Origin: Prorocentrum cordatum
Taxonomy: Eukaryota > Sar > Dinophyceae > Prorocentrales > Prorocentraceae
Direction: 5' to 3'
Length of the DNA: 64,000 bases
Assembly (NCBI GenBank): GCA_963575745.1
Contig: CAUYUJ010016305.1
Location: forward strand, 333,001 to 397,000
Shown here: positions 21,899-34,348 of the stretch, in pieces
Position numbering within the stretch: the first letter of the stretch is position 1
How the letters are laid out: each line of letters opens with the position of its first letter
The notes under the pieces: model-generated
Databases searched by the model: none
Told to the model about the DNA's origin: nothing
The model's input: only the letters and a program-made list of their open reading frames with translations
Made by a program: the position numbers and the translations under genes

Positions 21899-23449
21899 TT
21901 TCCAGGGGAAGACTGCTAGAATTGCAACACGAGTTTCATGGCAACGGTGGTGTTACAAATGATGGCGCAACTGCTTGACCCAAAGATGAAATCCGCCGAC
22001 CCTGTCGGCGTGTGTGAGGGGTACTTCCGTTCGACTCGTCCTCTCCGTCATTCGTTCGGTCTCCGACACGACGCTCCTCAGCAAAGTTCGAACACATCGT
22101 CGGAACATCGAAAGGAAGCCCCTTCCCTTATTCCCTCCCCCGCCGGGAGGAGAGGGTCCAGGGTGGGGTGGGGTGGGGGCATCCGGGGGGCTGCACCCGG
22201 GTCAAATACAACGGCCTGCCTCCCTGCGGCGACCCAACAAACACATACGAGCTCCCCGGCGACGACGGCGACGGCGGCGGCGGTGGCGACGACGACAACG
22301 ATGATGACGACGATGACGACGACTGCCTCCGCAATTCCCCCCCCCCTCCTCCTCTTCCTCCTCCTCCTCCTCCTCCTCTTCCTCCTCCTCCTCCTCCTCC
22401 GCCTCTTCCTCCTCCTCCTCTTCCTCCTCCTGCCCTCCTCCTCCTCCTCCTCCTCCTCCTGTTCCTGCTCCTGCGCCTGCTCTTGTTCCGGTTCCTCCTC
22501 CTCCTCTTCCTCCTCCTCCTCCTCTCGCTGCGGTCTTTGCGTTCAGGGGTCCGCCCCTGGAGGTCCTCCTACAGCTAATTCCCCCCCCGACCCCCCCCTG
22601 CCCCTTTGTCGCCCTCCTCAAACTTCTGAGCATCCTGCTCATTTTCCTGCTACTCCACCGCGTCCTCCACAACCTCCCCTCTGCCCCTCCTGCTCTTTAT
22701 CCTCCTCTTCCTTCACGTCGTCTTCGTCGTCCATCGCCTTCAAGGTCGGCGGCAGTGGCCGCAAAGCCTCCGCAATAACTACACGGCCGAACTAATTCAT
22801 ACATGCGGTGCTTCGGAACACGATGTTCTGTTTCGCATCCCGGCCATGTTGTCGTCCTATTCCTCATAATTGTTCACATCCTCCTTCTCGTGCTGCATTT
22901 CCTCGTAGTTCCGGCGAGCCCCAGTGAGCAAGAGATATGGGTGATTGGGACGGGATGGCGGGAGGCCATCGTGTTTTCATATGTTAAGGACATCGTTCGA
23001 TGTACCAAAAAGCGTAAGCCGCTAGTCATCTCCTCTATGTCCTGTGGCAACTGCGTCAACAACCCGATGTCGCAGAATGTCCCCAACGGGTCCGACATGA
23101 GCCAACAAATCGTCAGCAGGGACAGGAACAAGACAGCCACGCGCAAAGCATCAACATGCTGATGATGCTGCTGCTGATGATGATGGTGATGATGCTGCTG
23201 CTGATGGTGACGACGGGCAAAGGGCGCCGAAAGTAGGACGACCCACGAGGTATCCCAGGAGGCCGATGGGGCCCTAAGACTGGCCGAAGAAACCCCAAGA
23301 GTCCCCTAAGAAGTCTCTCGCAAACCCCCCAGAAAGCCCGCGACTCGCTTGCGAACGCACAACTGCAACGAAACGCTGAATGGAATGTCGTGGGGTCTCT
23401 AAACAATTATCGTTCTTGCGTGCGCTAGCCCAAGCACACCCCGAACTGC
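21899..23449. other. Microsatellite-bearing non-genic stretch
   Basis: CGACGACGGCGG-type repeats at 22260-22325, CTC arrays at 22340-22540 and an ATG/CTG array at about 23155-23210. 22790-23150 has more even composition and an ORF of 119 residues (22803-23162 plus) with no recognisable family. 23260-23340 has CCAAGAGTCCCC-like words related to the CCAAGAGG satellite. Confidence 0.5.
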
Positions 23450-25149
23450 AAGATCGTGCAATCTCGATGTGCACTTTGTGTCGTGCCATCCGTGCGCGTT
23501 GCACTATGTAGTACAACACATCAAGGACGCTTTGCAGATAGCCGCCCACCGCGACGAGGTGCTGCAGCAGCTGCGGAGCCTCGCCAACCTCCTTGCCAAA
23601 GGCCACGCCCCCTCCGGCGCGGCGGACTACCTGGCTGGCGCCTCCCTGGTGGCCCTGCCCAGGAAGGACGGCGGCCTTCGACCAGTGGCTGTGGGCGAAA
23701 CCGTGCGGCGCTTAGTGGCGAAGTGCTTGCGCAGCCAGGTCTCGGACGCCGCCCGAGACCGCCTCGCGCCCCTGCAGATCGGCGACGCCCTTCCGGGCGG
23801 CTGCGAAGCCGCGGTCCACGTTTCCCAGCAGTGGTTCGCACGCCACGCGGGCAACAGGCAGAAAGTGTTCGTCAAGCTAGACTTGAGCAACGCTTTCAAC
23901 GCCCTGGGCCGCCAGACACTCTTGCAGGCGGTGCACGAGGAGCTTCCCGCCCTGGCGCCGTGGGCCTCCCAGTGCTACCTGGCCCCCTCCGTGCTCTGGT
24001 TGGGCACTCCGTTCGCTCTGAGTGCGGCGTGCAACAGGGAGGCCCTCTGGGACCGCTGCCCTTCTCCCTGGCGCTGCAGCGCGCCGCAGAGAGGACCCTC
24101 CTCCAGCCCGCCCACGCGGCCGAGGGCGCCGTGGACCTGACCTTCTTCCTCGACGACGGCGCCCTGGCTGGCGACTGGCAGGCAGTTGCGCGCCTCCTCC
24201 ACTTGCCGGTGGGAGAACTGGCAGCCGTGGGACTTCGGCTAAGCACGGGGCCGGGGAAGTGCGAGGTGGTCCCGACCGGCGGGGGCGACAGCGAGGTGGA
24301 CCTGCAGGCTTTCCCCCCTGGCTACCGCCTGCGCGCAGACGGCTGCTTTGAACTCCTGGGTGCGCCAGTCGGCAGCGACGTGTTCTGCCGCGAGCACACC
24401 CAGCGGCGAGTCGACAAGGCCACCGAACTCCTCGACGCACGTGTTGTTCTGGAAAACGCCCAACTCGCGCTTCACCTGCTGCGACAGTGTGGTGGCTTTT
24501 GCAGGCTGAGTTACTCGGCCCGGGTCGTTCCGCCTGGCATGCACACGGAGGCGCTGATTGCTCTCGACAACGCAGTCCGGGCCAGAGCTGAGCACTGGCT
24601 TCCCCAGCGCCGAGCTCGAGCGGCCGGGTTTGCTGCAGCCCCGCCAGCGAGGCGAGGGCCCCCCCGAGACGGAGGAGGACGGCGGCGGGCTCGACGAGGG
24701 CGCCCAGAACCCGGCAAACGTGTACATCCCCCGTTGGCGCAGCGGCGTCCCGGCCGCCCTGGACTTCGCAGTCACCTCCGGGCTGCGGGGCGACCAACTG
24801 GCTGCCTCGGCCGCCGCGCCCGGCGCCGCCGCCGAGCGCTACGAGGAACAGAAGCGCCAATTCCTCGACACGGCGCGCAGCTGTGGCGCGTGATGGAGGC
24901 GCACGGCGGCGCCTGGGGGAAGGAGGCACGCCGCGCGTTGGCCGTCCTGGCGAAGCGCGCGGCGGACGCCACTGGGGAGGACCCCGCGCAGGCGGCGGCG
25001 GCGGAGCACGCCCAGCGACTTTCGCTTCTCCTTCATATAAGGAGAATGTGCGGGCCGTGCTCCGCAGGCTGCAGGCGCCACGCGGGGAGCCCGCGGCCGC
25101 CGCCACGCTGACCGCGGCAACGGCGGCAGAGGCGGCGGACGCCGCATGA
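23450..25149 (+). pseudogene. LINE-type reverse transcriptase, frame broken
   Basis: The polymerase core is recognisable in order. ASLVALPRKDGGLRPVAVGE is the first fingers motif. VFVKLDLSNAFNALGRQTLL is motif A with its Asp. ECGVQQGGPLGPLPFSLALQ is motif B, with GGPLGP where most LINEs have GDPLG. LTFFLDDGALAGDW is motif C, with Phe-Leu-Asp-Asp. STGPGKCEVVP is motif D. The C-terminal part (ALDFAVTSGLRGDQLA, VVMEAHGGAWGKEARRALAV type) and the final NVRAVLRRLQAPRGEP follow the pattern of reverse transcriptases expanded in dinoflagellates. The frame changes near 24015 (between motifs A and B), 24600, 24890 and 25040. With four breaks this copy looks dead. No upstream endonuclease was found next to it. 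Confidence 0.8.
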
Positions 25150-26218
25150 GCCGGCGCCCTCTGACCGACGACAACCAAGGCCCCCCGACGACCCACGACG
25201 ACCCCCGACGACCCACGACGACCCACGGCGACCCGCGACGATCTCCGCCAACCCTCGCCCCTCCCCCCGCCCCCCGCCCGCCCCCTGCGTGTCTGCTTGC
25301 CTGCTGCTGCCCTTGCCGTCCCATTCCCCCTTTCTCCTCCTGTTTGATCGTGTCTGCTCGCCGCGTTTTCTCTCCTCCCCCTTCCTCCTCCTCCTCCTCC
25401 TCCTCCTCCTCCTCCTCCTCCTCCTCCTCCTCCTCAGCGCTGCGGTGCCGCAGTGTCAGTCCAGACTTGCTGGATGGTCGGAGGCCAGGCCGCTCGTCGT
25501 GGGCACGCCGTGCCCCCCACCTCCTCGTTTTCCTCGTCCTCCCCCTCCTTGCTCCTCGTTTCGGCCGCGCTTCACGGTTGAGGATGGGGGGCTGCTCCCT
25601 TACAGCGGGGGGCTCCCGCCACCGAGCCGGTGGCCCGAATATCGGCCACGCTCGCAGGACAGATTATGACCGCTGTTGTTCTGGCTTTGCTCTTTGCGGC
25701 GCGCTTTTGGCGCGTCGGGCCTCCTCGTTTGGAGTTGGATATGTAATGCAACTTGTGCGACGCAGACTGTGCAGTGCAAGCCGCGTGGGGGGCAATCGAT
25801 TAGCTGGGCTCTCCATACAATCTCTGTGATGACACGTGTGTGGTAGAAGCTATGAGATGGAATCCTCATCCTTCCTCATGCTCGACACCCCCTCCTCTCC
25901 ATTTTCCTCCTCCACTTCCTCCACGTTCGCTTTGACAAACAACTTGTTGTCTACAGCAACCGGATGTTGCTGCTCTACTTGCCTTGCCGCGCTGCAACCC
26001 TGCTTCGCCGCGGCAGCGCACATGGATCCATGTGTGTCTCACCAGATGACTTCAGACACTGCGTTGAGCAACGGTGATCCTAATGTGTCGCCACGTCGGG
26101 CGCAGCGGCAGACTGAAACAGACCCGCCATCGATAATACCCGCCTGGAAGGATCCGAAGCATGCGAACAAAACCATATACTTGCCTGCATATCCAAACTA
26201 AGCCAATCTATCCAACCA
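25150..26218. other. CGACGACCCAC repeats, CTC array, then mixed sequence
   Basis: 25185-25245 holds short units based on ACGACCCACG. 25378-25436 is an almost pure CTC array. 25440-26218 shows no conserved ORF. Confidence 0.55.
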
Positions 26219-26320
26219 CGAATCCCACCAGCCCTTTGGGCGTGAGTGGTTTAGAGAGCTCTCTCTGTTCTCAACCCCCCTTCTTCCTCTTCGGGGAGGG
26301 GTTTACCCCTCCCCCTCCCC
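26219..26320. repeat. Dispersed repeat R1, copy 1
   Basis: ATCCCACCAGCCCTTTGGGC, then GGTTTAGAG, then CTTCGGGGAGGGGT. It matches 43606-43700 in the same orientation and order (TTCCCACGAGCCCTCTGGGC, GGTTTAGGG, CTTCGGGGAGGGGT). Both copies lie beside CCAAGAGG satellites. Confidence 0.7.
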
Positions 26321-26467
26321 CCTCCCCCTGGGCCTGGAGAGGTCCTTTCGCGGGTCGTTGGAGGGGTCTTTTTTGACTCCTGGGAGGGCTAAAAAAACCA
26401 TTCCCCTCACGAGGATTTTGGCCCCGACGGGGGGGCCCAGAAAATACCATCTCCTCTTCTTTGAAGC

Positions 26468-26640
26468 CAATGATTTTACGACGGTTTTGGCTCCATTTTG
26501 GCCTTCTGAGGGGGCAGCGCTCATTAAAGCTCCCCTCTTCTTCCAAGGCAAAATCATCAATTTTACGAAAGTGTTGGCCCCATTTTGCCCTTCTGGGGGG
26601 GCAGCGCTAATTCAAGCTCCCCTCTTCTTTGATCGAGAAG
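26468..26640. repeat. Two tandem units of about 85 bp leading into the satellite
   Basis: Unit 1 (about 26468-26552) and unit 2 (about 26553-26640) share ATTTTACGA, GGC(T/C)CCATTTTG, CCTTCTG, GGGGGCAGCGCT and AAGCTCCCCTCTTCTT. The end of unit 2 (TTTGATCGAG) is the block that also precedes the satellites near 170 and 44.6 kb. Confidence 0.75.
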
Positions 26641-26940
26641 CGCCCAGGAAGCACCAAGAGGCCCCAAGATGGCCCCAAGAGGCCCCCAGGAGGCCCCCAA
26701 GAGGCCTCCAAGACGCCCCCAAGATGCCCCCAAGAGGCCCCCAAGAGGCCCCAAGAGGCTCCCCCGAGGCACCCAAGACGCTCCTGGAAGCCCCTGGGGC
26801 CGCCAAGAGGCCCCCAAGACGCCCCAAACGGCCTCAAAGAGGCTCCCAAGAGGCCCGAAGAGGCTCCCCCAAGGCACCCAAGACGCTCCTAGAAGCCCCT
26901 GGGGCCGCCAAGAGGCCCCCAAGACGCCCCAAAAGGGTAC
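26641..26940. repeat. CCAAGAGG-type dispersed satellite, copy 2
   Basis: Tandem CCCCCAAGAGGCC and CCAAGACGCC words. They include a longer duplication: CACCCAAGACGCTCCTGGAA recurs about 105 bp later as CACCCAAGACGCTCCTAGAA. All three frames stay open in places, giving Lys/Arg/Pro-rich or Gly/Ala/Trp-rich peptides that I regard as artefacts. Confidence 0.8.
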
Positions 26941-27370
26941 GAGGTGCCCGAACGCCTCACGCCACGAGGAGCCCGAACGACTCACACCAGGACGAGGGGC
27001 CCGAACGACTCACACCACGAAGAGCCCGAACGACTCACACCAGAAGGAGGGGCCCGAACGACTCACACCAGGACGAGGCGCCCGAACGACTCACACCACG
27101 AGGAGCCCGAACGACTCACACCACGACGAGGGCCCCGAACGACTCACACCACGAGGAGCCCGAACGAGTCACACCAGGAGGAGGGGCCCGAACGACTCAC
27201 ACCAGGACGAGGGGCCCGAACAACTCACACCACGAGAAGCCCGAACGACTCACACCAGGACGAAGAGCCCGAACGACTCACACCACGAAGAGCCCGAACG
27301 ACTCACACCAGGAAGAAGGGCCCGAACGACTCACACCAGGACGAGAAACCCCAAACGACTCAAACCACGA
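26941..27370. repeat. CCCGAACGACTCACACCA minisatellite
   Basis: About 18 copies of CCCGAACGACTCACACCA are joined by alternating spacers: GGACGAGGGG in one set, CGAAGAG or CGAGGAG in the other. This gives higher-order units of about 53 bp. The peptide ARTTHT or PNDSH appears in each frame in turn, so there is no frame constraint. Confidence 0.85.
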
Positions 27371-28448
27371 GGAGCGCTTTCTCTCCCTCCTCCTCCGCCT
27401 CGTCCTTCTCCCGCTCCCACCACAAGGAGGATGTACAAGGAGGCGGGAGGAAGGAGGAACAGGGGAGATATGCGGGGGCAGGCGGAAACACGCCTGAAAA
27501 ACACGACTGTCGGCATGCTTCGCAAGAGTTGCTGTTTTGAGATGGGCTGGTGGGGATACGCGACGCGTGAAGAATTGAGATCGAATTGGCCAGAAGCCTT
27601 ACGCACGTCCACGCCTACCGCCAATCGCAACACATTCCATTTCAACGATGCTCCCATCATCAACTCCAAATCCACCAGGGCCTCGTGAGCCCTGCAATAT
27701 GTCTGGAAGCCCATTAGCACATCTATCATTTGCAGATCAAGCCATGAGATAATGTGCCCATGGACAATCCAACTGGACACGTAGCGGACAGCGTCGAGAA
27801 TTGTAAGTGCACGAACTTTGCGCACGACGCTGAGACGTACACGACTTGGCAACATAACGAACACACACCGACACAATTCGCTCAAGGAACCGGTACGAGA
27901 TAGGACGCGCGTATACTTTCCTATCCGTGCGTTTTTAAACTTAATACAATGCTCTCCCAGACGATGTTCATACTATGTGAAGTTGCCGATGCTTCTTAAT
28001 GGTTTCAGGTAGTTTAGACTTTTTTCTACTCCTCATAGTCTCCGTGGCGGCCGAGTTGGACACTTTCAGCTAAGAGAAGCACAACCGATCTCAGGATTAC
28101 GAGAGACAACTAAGATGTCAGCCAGAGCATTAGGGTCCCCCTTGGTAGCTTCTTAGGTCGTCGCAGGAGGTTCCAGGACCGCTCCTTGGTCGTCCAGAGC
28201 TGTCGAAGGATCTCTTGGGCCGCGTTGGGCCCCCCTGTGAACCAACTGCTCACGTGCAACACACCTTATCCGCCGTCCCCTGCTGGCCAGGGTTGCACGG
28301 CGGGTGCGATGTTTGGCTGCCCCCCACCCCCTGGTCCCGCTCCCACGTAGTCCAACAAGGGCGCCTAACTTCGGGCTCTCGCGCCGCCCCCACGGGGAGA
28401 AGAGGATGACGAGAGAAGGAATCGTAATCGAACAGCGAAGCGCGAGTA
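27371..28448. other. Non-repetitive stretch, no confident gene
   Basis: Base composition is less GC-rich than its surroundings. A minus-strand ORF from 27885 contains VRYVSSWIVHGHIISWLDLQ and ALVDLELMMGASLKWNVLRL, which could be a coding exon. It has no recognised family, and its far end runs into the minisatellite. Confidence 0.35.
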
Positions 28449-29218
28449 CACGTCGGTCGGAAGAAACAACATGAAGTAGAAAGGCGTCGGAAGTAGATTG
28501 GGTTTCCGCCCGCCCCCTGAGGAGCAAAGAGGGAAAACCGTTCGACCATTTGACTACCTACCAGACCACCCCAACCCAACCCGAAGACCCAAATTTCGGG
28601 TTGGGGGGGGTATGGGTTCCATACGTGTTTTTTCGATGTTCCCCGACCCCCCCCCACTGGAAATGGAGGGCAAATGGAGGCCGTCGGGTTGGGTTGGGGT
28701 GGTTTGGTAGGTGGTGACCATTGAAGCAGGAAGGTGCTAGAAATAGATTGGGACCTGGGAATCCAGAAATACCTACTCTCAACGACCGGCGTGTAACTTC
28801 GCGCCCTCGAGGGCGTCCTTGGTCCAAAGTCCTGCTGAAAGGGGGCGGGGAGCGGCGGCACCCGAGCTCCCCGAGTCCGAGCCCGAGGAGCCTTCCAGAG
28901 TAGCCCTCTGAGCCCCCAGTAGTCCTCGGAGCTCCCAAAATGTTGTCCACGACAGCCCAAAGTGGCCACCACGAGAGCTTACACGCCGGCCGGAAGAAGT
29001 GGGTAAGAATATGAAGTGGGAAGGCGGATAACGTGGATTGGGTTCAGGCCCTCCCAGAGAATAACAAGTCACAGTAAAAGCGTGTCGATTCTTGAAGTAG
29101 GATGGCACTAGAAGCAGACTGGGATGATCTGGGAATCCAGAAATACCTACTTTCAACGACAGACGGGTAACCCTCTGAGCCCCAAAGTACGGCCCAAGAT
29201 GGCCACTACGAGAGCTTA
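28449..29218. repeat. Diverged tandem duplication, about 530 bp offset
   Basis: Block A (28449-28545: CGGAAGAA, ATGAAGTAGAAAGGCG, GATTGGGTT) recurs at 28981-29075. Block B (28723-28980: GAAGCAGGAAGG, CTGGGAATCCAGAAATACCT, CCCTCTGAGCCCC, CCACGAGAGCTTA) recurs at 29092-29218. In the second copy A and B are directly joined. In the first they are split by the small inverted-repeat element at 28551-28717. Confidence 0.8.
28546..28722. mobile_element. Small terminal-inverted-repeat element, copy 2 (with TSDs)
   Basis: The 167-bp element at 28551-28717 has the same ends as the copy at 14685-14864 (TGACTACCTACCAGACCACC ... GGTAGGTGGTGA). Internal words are shared too (ATTTCGGGTTGGGGGGG, GTTCCCCGACCCCCCC, CACTGGAAAT). 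Target duplication CCATT lies at 28546-28550 and 28718-28722. It interrupts a tandem duplication whose other copy lacks it. Confidence 0.9.
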
Positions 29219-29699
29219 TGCTGATCAAAGTTGGCCTGGGATTGCACACGATGTTGCAGGATGTCTCCAAAGACCACCAGGGACTTCACGATTAATCGAG
29301 GGGGGGCCTTCGGGAACGAAGGCCTTGTTCCCAAGCTTGCGCCTAGGGTTTTACTGCCTACTGAACTAATCGGACGGGTCCGCCGAAGGTGTTCCATGTC
29401 TCCACCCGTGGTCGCGCGTGCCTCGGGTGGGTCCGCCGAAGTTTCGCCTGGTGCTCGCCCATGGGCCCCTCGTGGGCGGTTGTGGGCGCCCCCGCCCTGG
29501 GTGGGTCCGCCACCCGTCCGTGGGGGGCCTCGTGGGCGCTCCCTGCCCTGGGTGGGTCCGCCGTAGATTACACAACATAGCTCATACCACTCAGCTTACA
29601 CCACACATCATACACAGAATGACAAATACCACATAGTGCTTATTTTGCATAACGCTCACCTCCACACCACAATGCAATAACTCACTGTTTGGGGTCCGC
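29219..29699. other. No gene; CTGGGTGGGTCCGCC repeats
   Basis: GGGTGGGTCCGCC occurs three times between 29420 and 29565, with GGGCCCCTCGTGGGCG and GGGGCCTCGTGGGCG between them. Nothing else recognised. Confidence 0.5.
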
Positions 29700-29920
29700 G
29701 CTGGCCAAAATGGCCGCACGAAACATCACGTAAATATCTGAGGCCCCCAAGATCCCGGGAAGTCCCGAGATGCCCCAAGGTCCCCAACTGGCCTCCACAA
29801 ATGCCCGCAAGGTGGCCCAGACCGCTACAGGGTGGTAGCCAATATGCGCCAGGAGGGCCCAACAAGAGCCCAAGAGCGCCCCCCAAAAGGACCAAAAAGA
29901 GACCTGACAAACCAAGCACA
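29700..29920. repeat. CCAAGA-type satellite, diverged copy
   Basis: Scattered CCCCCAAGATCCC, CCCCAAGGTCCCC and CCCAAGAGCGCC words, the same word family as at 1-358 and 26641-26940 but more diverged. Confidence 0.55.
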
Positions 29921-31563
29921 TCATCCTGGAACTACTCTGCTGGGTGTCGGTAGTAGAACTGCGAAGGCCTTTGACATCACCTCACCTTCGTCCCCTACCC
30001 CCCCTTCCTCCCCCAGCCTGCTTTCACTCCTCGTCATTCTGTCTTTCTTCTCCAACTCCTCCTAGAGATGGAACCTTACACTGTCAAGGAGGCGTCACAC
30101 ATTGACAGCAAGGTCAACGACGACAATAAGAACGTCAACACAACGTGACTGATTTTGCATGAGTTCACCCCACACGGCAGATTTACGAGGACCAGCTGGC
30201 AACGAAAAAACATAAGCGCTGATTCGTAGAATCAAAGATTCTTATGGCGATGGTTTCGCTGCCAGTGCTGACTTGTGAGCACTGTCCATATTACTGCCTG
30301 CGGAGGCGCCTCTGAAAGCGTCATCCACAACGAACGAAGTCTCGGTAAGGATGAACAGAGCGTCGCAAATGATCAGGACGCAAGAGCGCACATAATGCGC
30401 CAAGGAGCTCAACGAGCAGTGCGGAGGGACGGAACGTGCGGTCAAGAGCAGGAGCGCAGACACAATCACACGAACACAAACACCGCACATCCGCGGACGA
30501 TCTCTCCGCTGGCGCTGGACCCTCTCCCCACACTACCCACCACCATGGCGCAGGCACCGCGCTAGAGATGCGAGAAGGGAGCCACCGCCGGGCCAGAAAC
30601 CATCCGCGGACGTCCGAAGCTTATGTTTATGTGTTGCCTCTGGCCTCCATTAGGGCGTGCGGCGCCGAGCGCGACAAGCACTGAAACCTGGGGCGCTGCC
30701 CGTGCGGGGCGCTTCGACGGGCACGTGCCTGACAGCGCTGTGCGCAGCGGTTATGGGGGAATGTTTAAACGGGCATGGACATATGGGCATGGGCAAGGTT
30801 GTTATCGGCCAGCACCCCCATCTCACCCTCCTCTCCCTCACTCCCCCCATTTGTGGTGGCCTCTCGCGCAAACGTAGCGGGGACAGGCGTAAGTTTGGGC
30901 GTGGACTCGGGTGGTCGCAAACGCCAGAACGGGCGTGGGCAAGGGAAGCGTTGTGGCTGGCGCTGCCATTAGCACAAACATGCTCACAAGCAGCAGCATG
31001 GGTGTTGTCGTGGATGGAGGCTTGGTTGGTTGTGATGAATTCTGTACATCAGTGCAGGCGCCGCCGGTGCTTTCACGCAGATAGGCGCGAGCAACACCAA
31101 CGGGCCATGTGCCATGGCAGCCTCTCCTCAGAGACTGGCCGAAAGGATCAGGATACGTAGCTGATGCTCTGTATTTGTGCAGTTCCAACATTGCGCACGA
31201 ACGACTCCAAGAGCGCATGTGCCCCCTTATGATCCACTCCACAGTGGGTCACTCCAGGCTGGCCCAGTGTGCAAACGCAAACGAGCATCTAACGACGGTA
31301 CGCTCGCGCTCGCGATGCGTTTGCAGACCATCCGTGCCAAAGAGGGGAAAACACTGTATAAACAATGTGTAAGCAATGTATAAACTCATGCGTCGGGCCG
31401 GGGCAAGGGCAACACACTCTGAGTCTGCCGACGGAACTGCTGAAATTACGCCCGCCATTTTCAGTGGTGAAAATATACTCCTCTCCGGCACCGCAGAACA
31501 AGCGGAAAGAGTGCAGCTACACCCAATCGTATGCACAACATAATGAAATATTTGCACTTTCCG
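29921..31563. other. No supported gene
   Basis: Mixed sequence. 30760-30800 has GGGCATGGACATATGGGCATGGGC repeats. ORFs are short and overlap. The last part (31400-31563) may hold the 3' untranslated region of the minus-strand WW gene. Confidence 0.4.
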
Positions 31564-32130
31564 TCACGCGCAGCTGACCCAGGGTGTTTCAGGAGCTTCC
31601 AAGTCCAATCTCCATTCTGAAGGCTCGGATTCGTCATCTATCTCGCGATCCAAGCTGCAGCTGGAAAATGCGATGCACGCTCTGCTGCCAAGGCCTTTCA
31701 CATAGCCGTGGTCGCGGAGTCGCTCAATGGCCTTGACTCGCATGTAGTGGCCTGGCAAGAAAACGCCTGCTGGGTTCTCCCACATCGCCTCGCGCGTCAC
31801 TGAGTTGAGATAGTATGTGTCACCATCCTCCATCTTCACGGTGCGCCACTTGCCGTACTCTTCCACTGCTTCAGCATCCCACTTCTGGTGGATTCCACTG
31901 AGCATTGCATCGCGGTCTTGTTGCGATAGGACAGCGCACCTACGGAACAGGTCCGCCAACGACTTCATTATATCCTCCAACGGATGCCTCCATGTCGACT
32001 CCCCCGTGCGCTCGTTGACGAATACATGCTGGCCAGATTCGCTTGTACCAATGACCCGCTTGCCCGTCGTGGGGCCACCAAGCTGCAGATTCGGAGCCGC
32101 GTATTTCTTGGCATCTTGGGAATGTGGCCT
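31564..32130 (-). CDS. Protein with two WW domains
   Basis: The minus-strand ORF contains a first WW-like unit, GQHVFVNERTGESTWRHP, and a second, better one: GKWRTVKMEDGDTYYLNSVTREAMWENP in outline, with Trp, Tyr-Tyr, Asn, Trp and Pro at the ligand-binding positions. WW domains bind proline-rich or phosphorylated Ser/Thr-Pro peptides and are common in splicing and transcription factors. The C-terminus (EIDDESEPSEWRLDLEAPE) is acidic and ends at the stop at 31564. The conserved part begins near AAPNLQLGGPTTGKRVIGTS. The open frame upstream (to 32430) is of poorer quality, so I place an exon start near 32100-32130 without a firm splice site. Role probably regulatory; partner unknown. Confidence 0.7.
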   Translation of the reverse strand, partial: RPHSQDAKKYAAPNLQLGGPTTGKRVIGTSESGQHVFVNERTGESTWRHPLEDIMKSLADLFRRCAVLSQQDRDAMLSGIHQKWDAEAVEEYGKWRTVKMEDGDTYYLNSVTREAMWENPAGVFLPGHYMRVKAIERLRDHGYVKGLGSRACIAFSSCSLDREIDDESEPSEWRLDLEAPETPWVSCA

Positions 32131-33154
<1,024 letters not shown>

Positions 33155-33600
33155 GAGGAATTCCAAACATGCCCTCCGTGCGGCGCGGAGCACCTCACCC
33201 TGTGGGCTCCGCCGCCTGCAGGGAGGGCGCCGCTCCAAGCCACTGATCATGCGCCAGTTAAGTGCGACCCCAGACCAGAAGGGGAGGTGGACGCCATGCT
33301 AGGAGAGGAGGGCAAGGGAGGAAGCTACCGGCGTCACGGACGCCCCCCGAACGACGCGGAGCAATCTACCATGGGCGCGCCGCCATCCGCGGGGAGGGCC
33401 TAAAACCAACGTGCCGATCACGCAACAGCAAGGTGCAAACCGAGATTTTCGACGGAAGGAGGAGGGGGTGAGGAGGGATTCCAGGGATGCCCTCCGCGCG
33501 GCGCGGAGCGCCTCACCCTGTGGGCCCCGCCGCCTGCAGAAAGGGCGCAACTTCGAACCGCTGATCACGCGCCGGTCAGGTACGACCAAGACCAGGAGAG
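33155..33600. repeat. Direct repeat of about 120 bp, two copies 314 bp apart
   Basis: 33155-33275 and 33470-33590 share GCGGCGCGGAGC, CCTCACCCTGTGGGC, CCGCCGCCTGCAG and GCTGATCA(C/T)GCGCC. A partial third copy lies near 33355-33425 (CGACGCGGAGCAATC, GCCGATCACGC). No coding assignment. Confidence 0.7.
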
Positions 33601-34348
33601 AAAGTGGAGGGCTAGGGTACGCCCGCGCTGACTTGCCCCCTGGCACTTGGGTTCGAGTACTGGACTTTAGTCGGGCGTGTCCCCCTACAGGCGGATTATG
33701 AACGACAAACAAACATAGTCAAAACATATTCCAAAAATGCCCCATGATAGCCCAACAATCGTCCATGTACTATCTCTAAGCGTTTTGGAATAATCCTCCT
33801 GTGTGGGGGACAGGCGCGATTTAATACTGGACGCGGATGGCCGCGTCCACGCAACCCTCCCTGACGCGCGGCCGCCGCTACCTGGAGGGTCTGCCGTGGG
33901 TCCCGCGGGTCGGCGCGGCGCTGCTGTCCCGGGAGGTGGCCAGAAAACTAAAAAGCTGACAGGTTGGCGCTCGATCGCCTGGTCAACAGAGGCCCTCTCG
34001 CCCCCATCCGTCCGCCCTCCCTCGACAGTGGATCGGGCGGCCCCGGTCCTCCGAGGGGCGGAGACAGCGCCCCCCGGAAGGCGGCCCCAACCAGCAGCAA
34101 AATCGGGAACAGAGGAGCCTAGCAACACAATCCAGTCGGAGCGGTGCCTGGCGACCGTCTTTGCAGTCGGCCGGGGCCGAGGGCGGTAGCCAGCGACTGG
34201 GTCATCGCCGACAAACATCAGAACGGGGACCCATCGCCCGCCCCGGAGGATCCTCGCTCTGCACCTGCGACGACGGACGCTGGCGGCTCCAGCGCCGAGG
34301 GCTGCCCCAGCGCCAGTCTGCGAGGGAAGACAACTTCGCCTGCATGGC
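33601..34348. other. No supported gene
   Basis: GC-rich mixed sequence with overlapping Arg/Pro-rich ORFs. Nothing recognised. Confidence 0.35.

Noticed and set aside
26641-27540. Lys/Arg/Pro-rich protein across the two minisatellites (26358-27497 plus)
   Set aside because: The frame passes through two unrelated repeats, and equivalent peptides occur in the other two frames.
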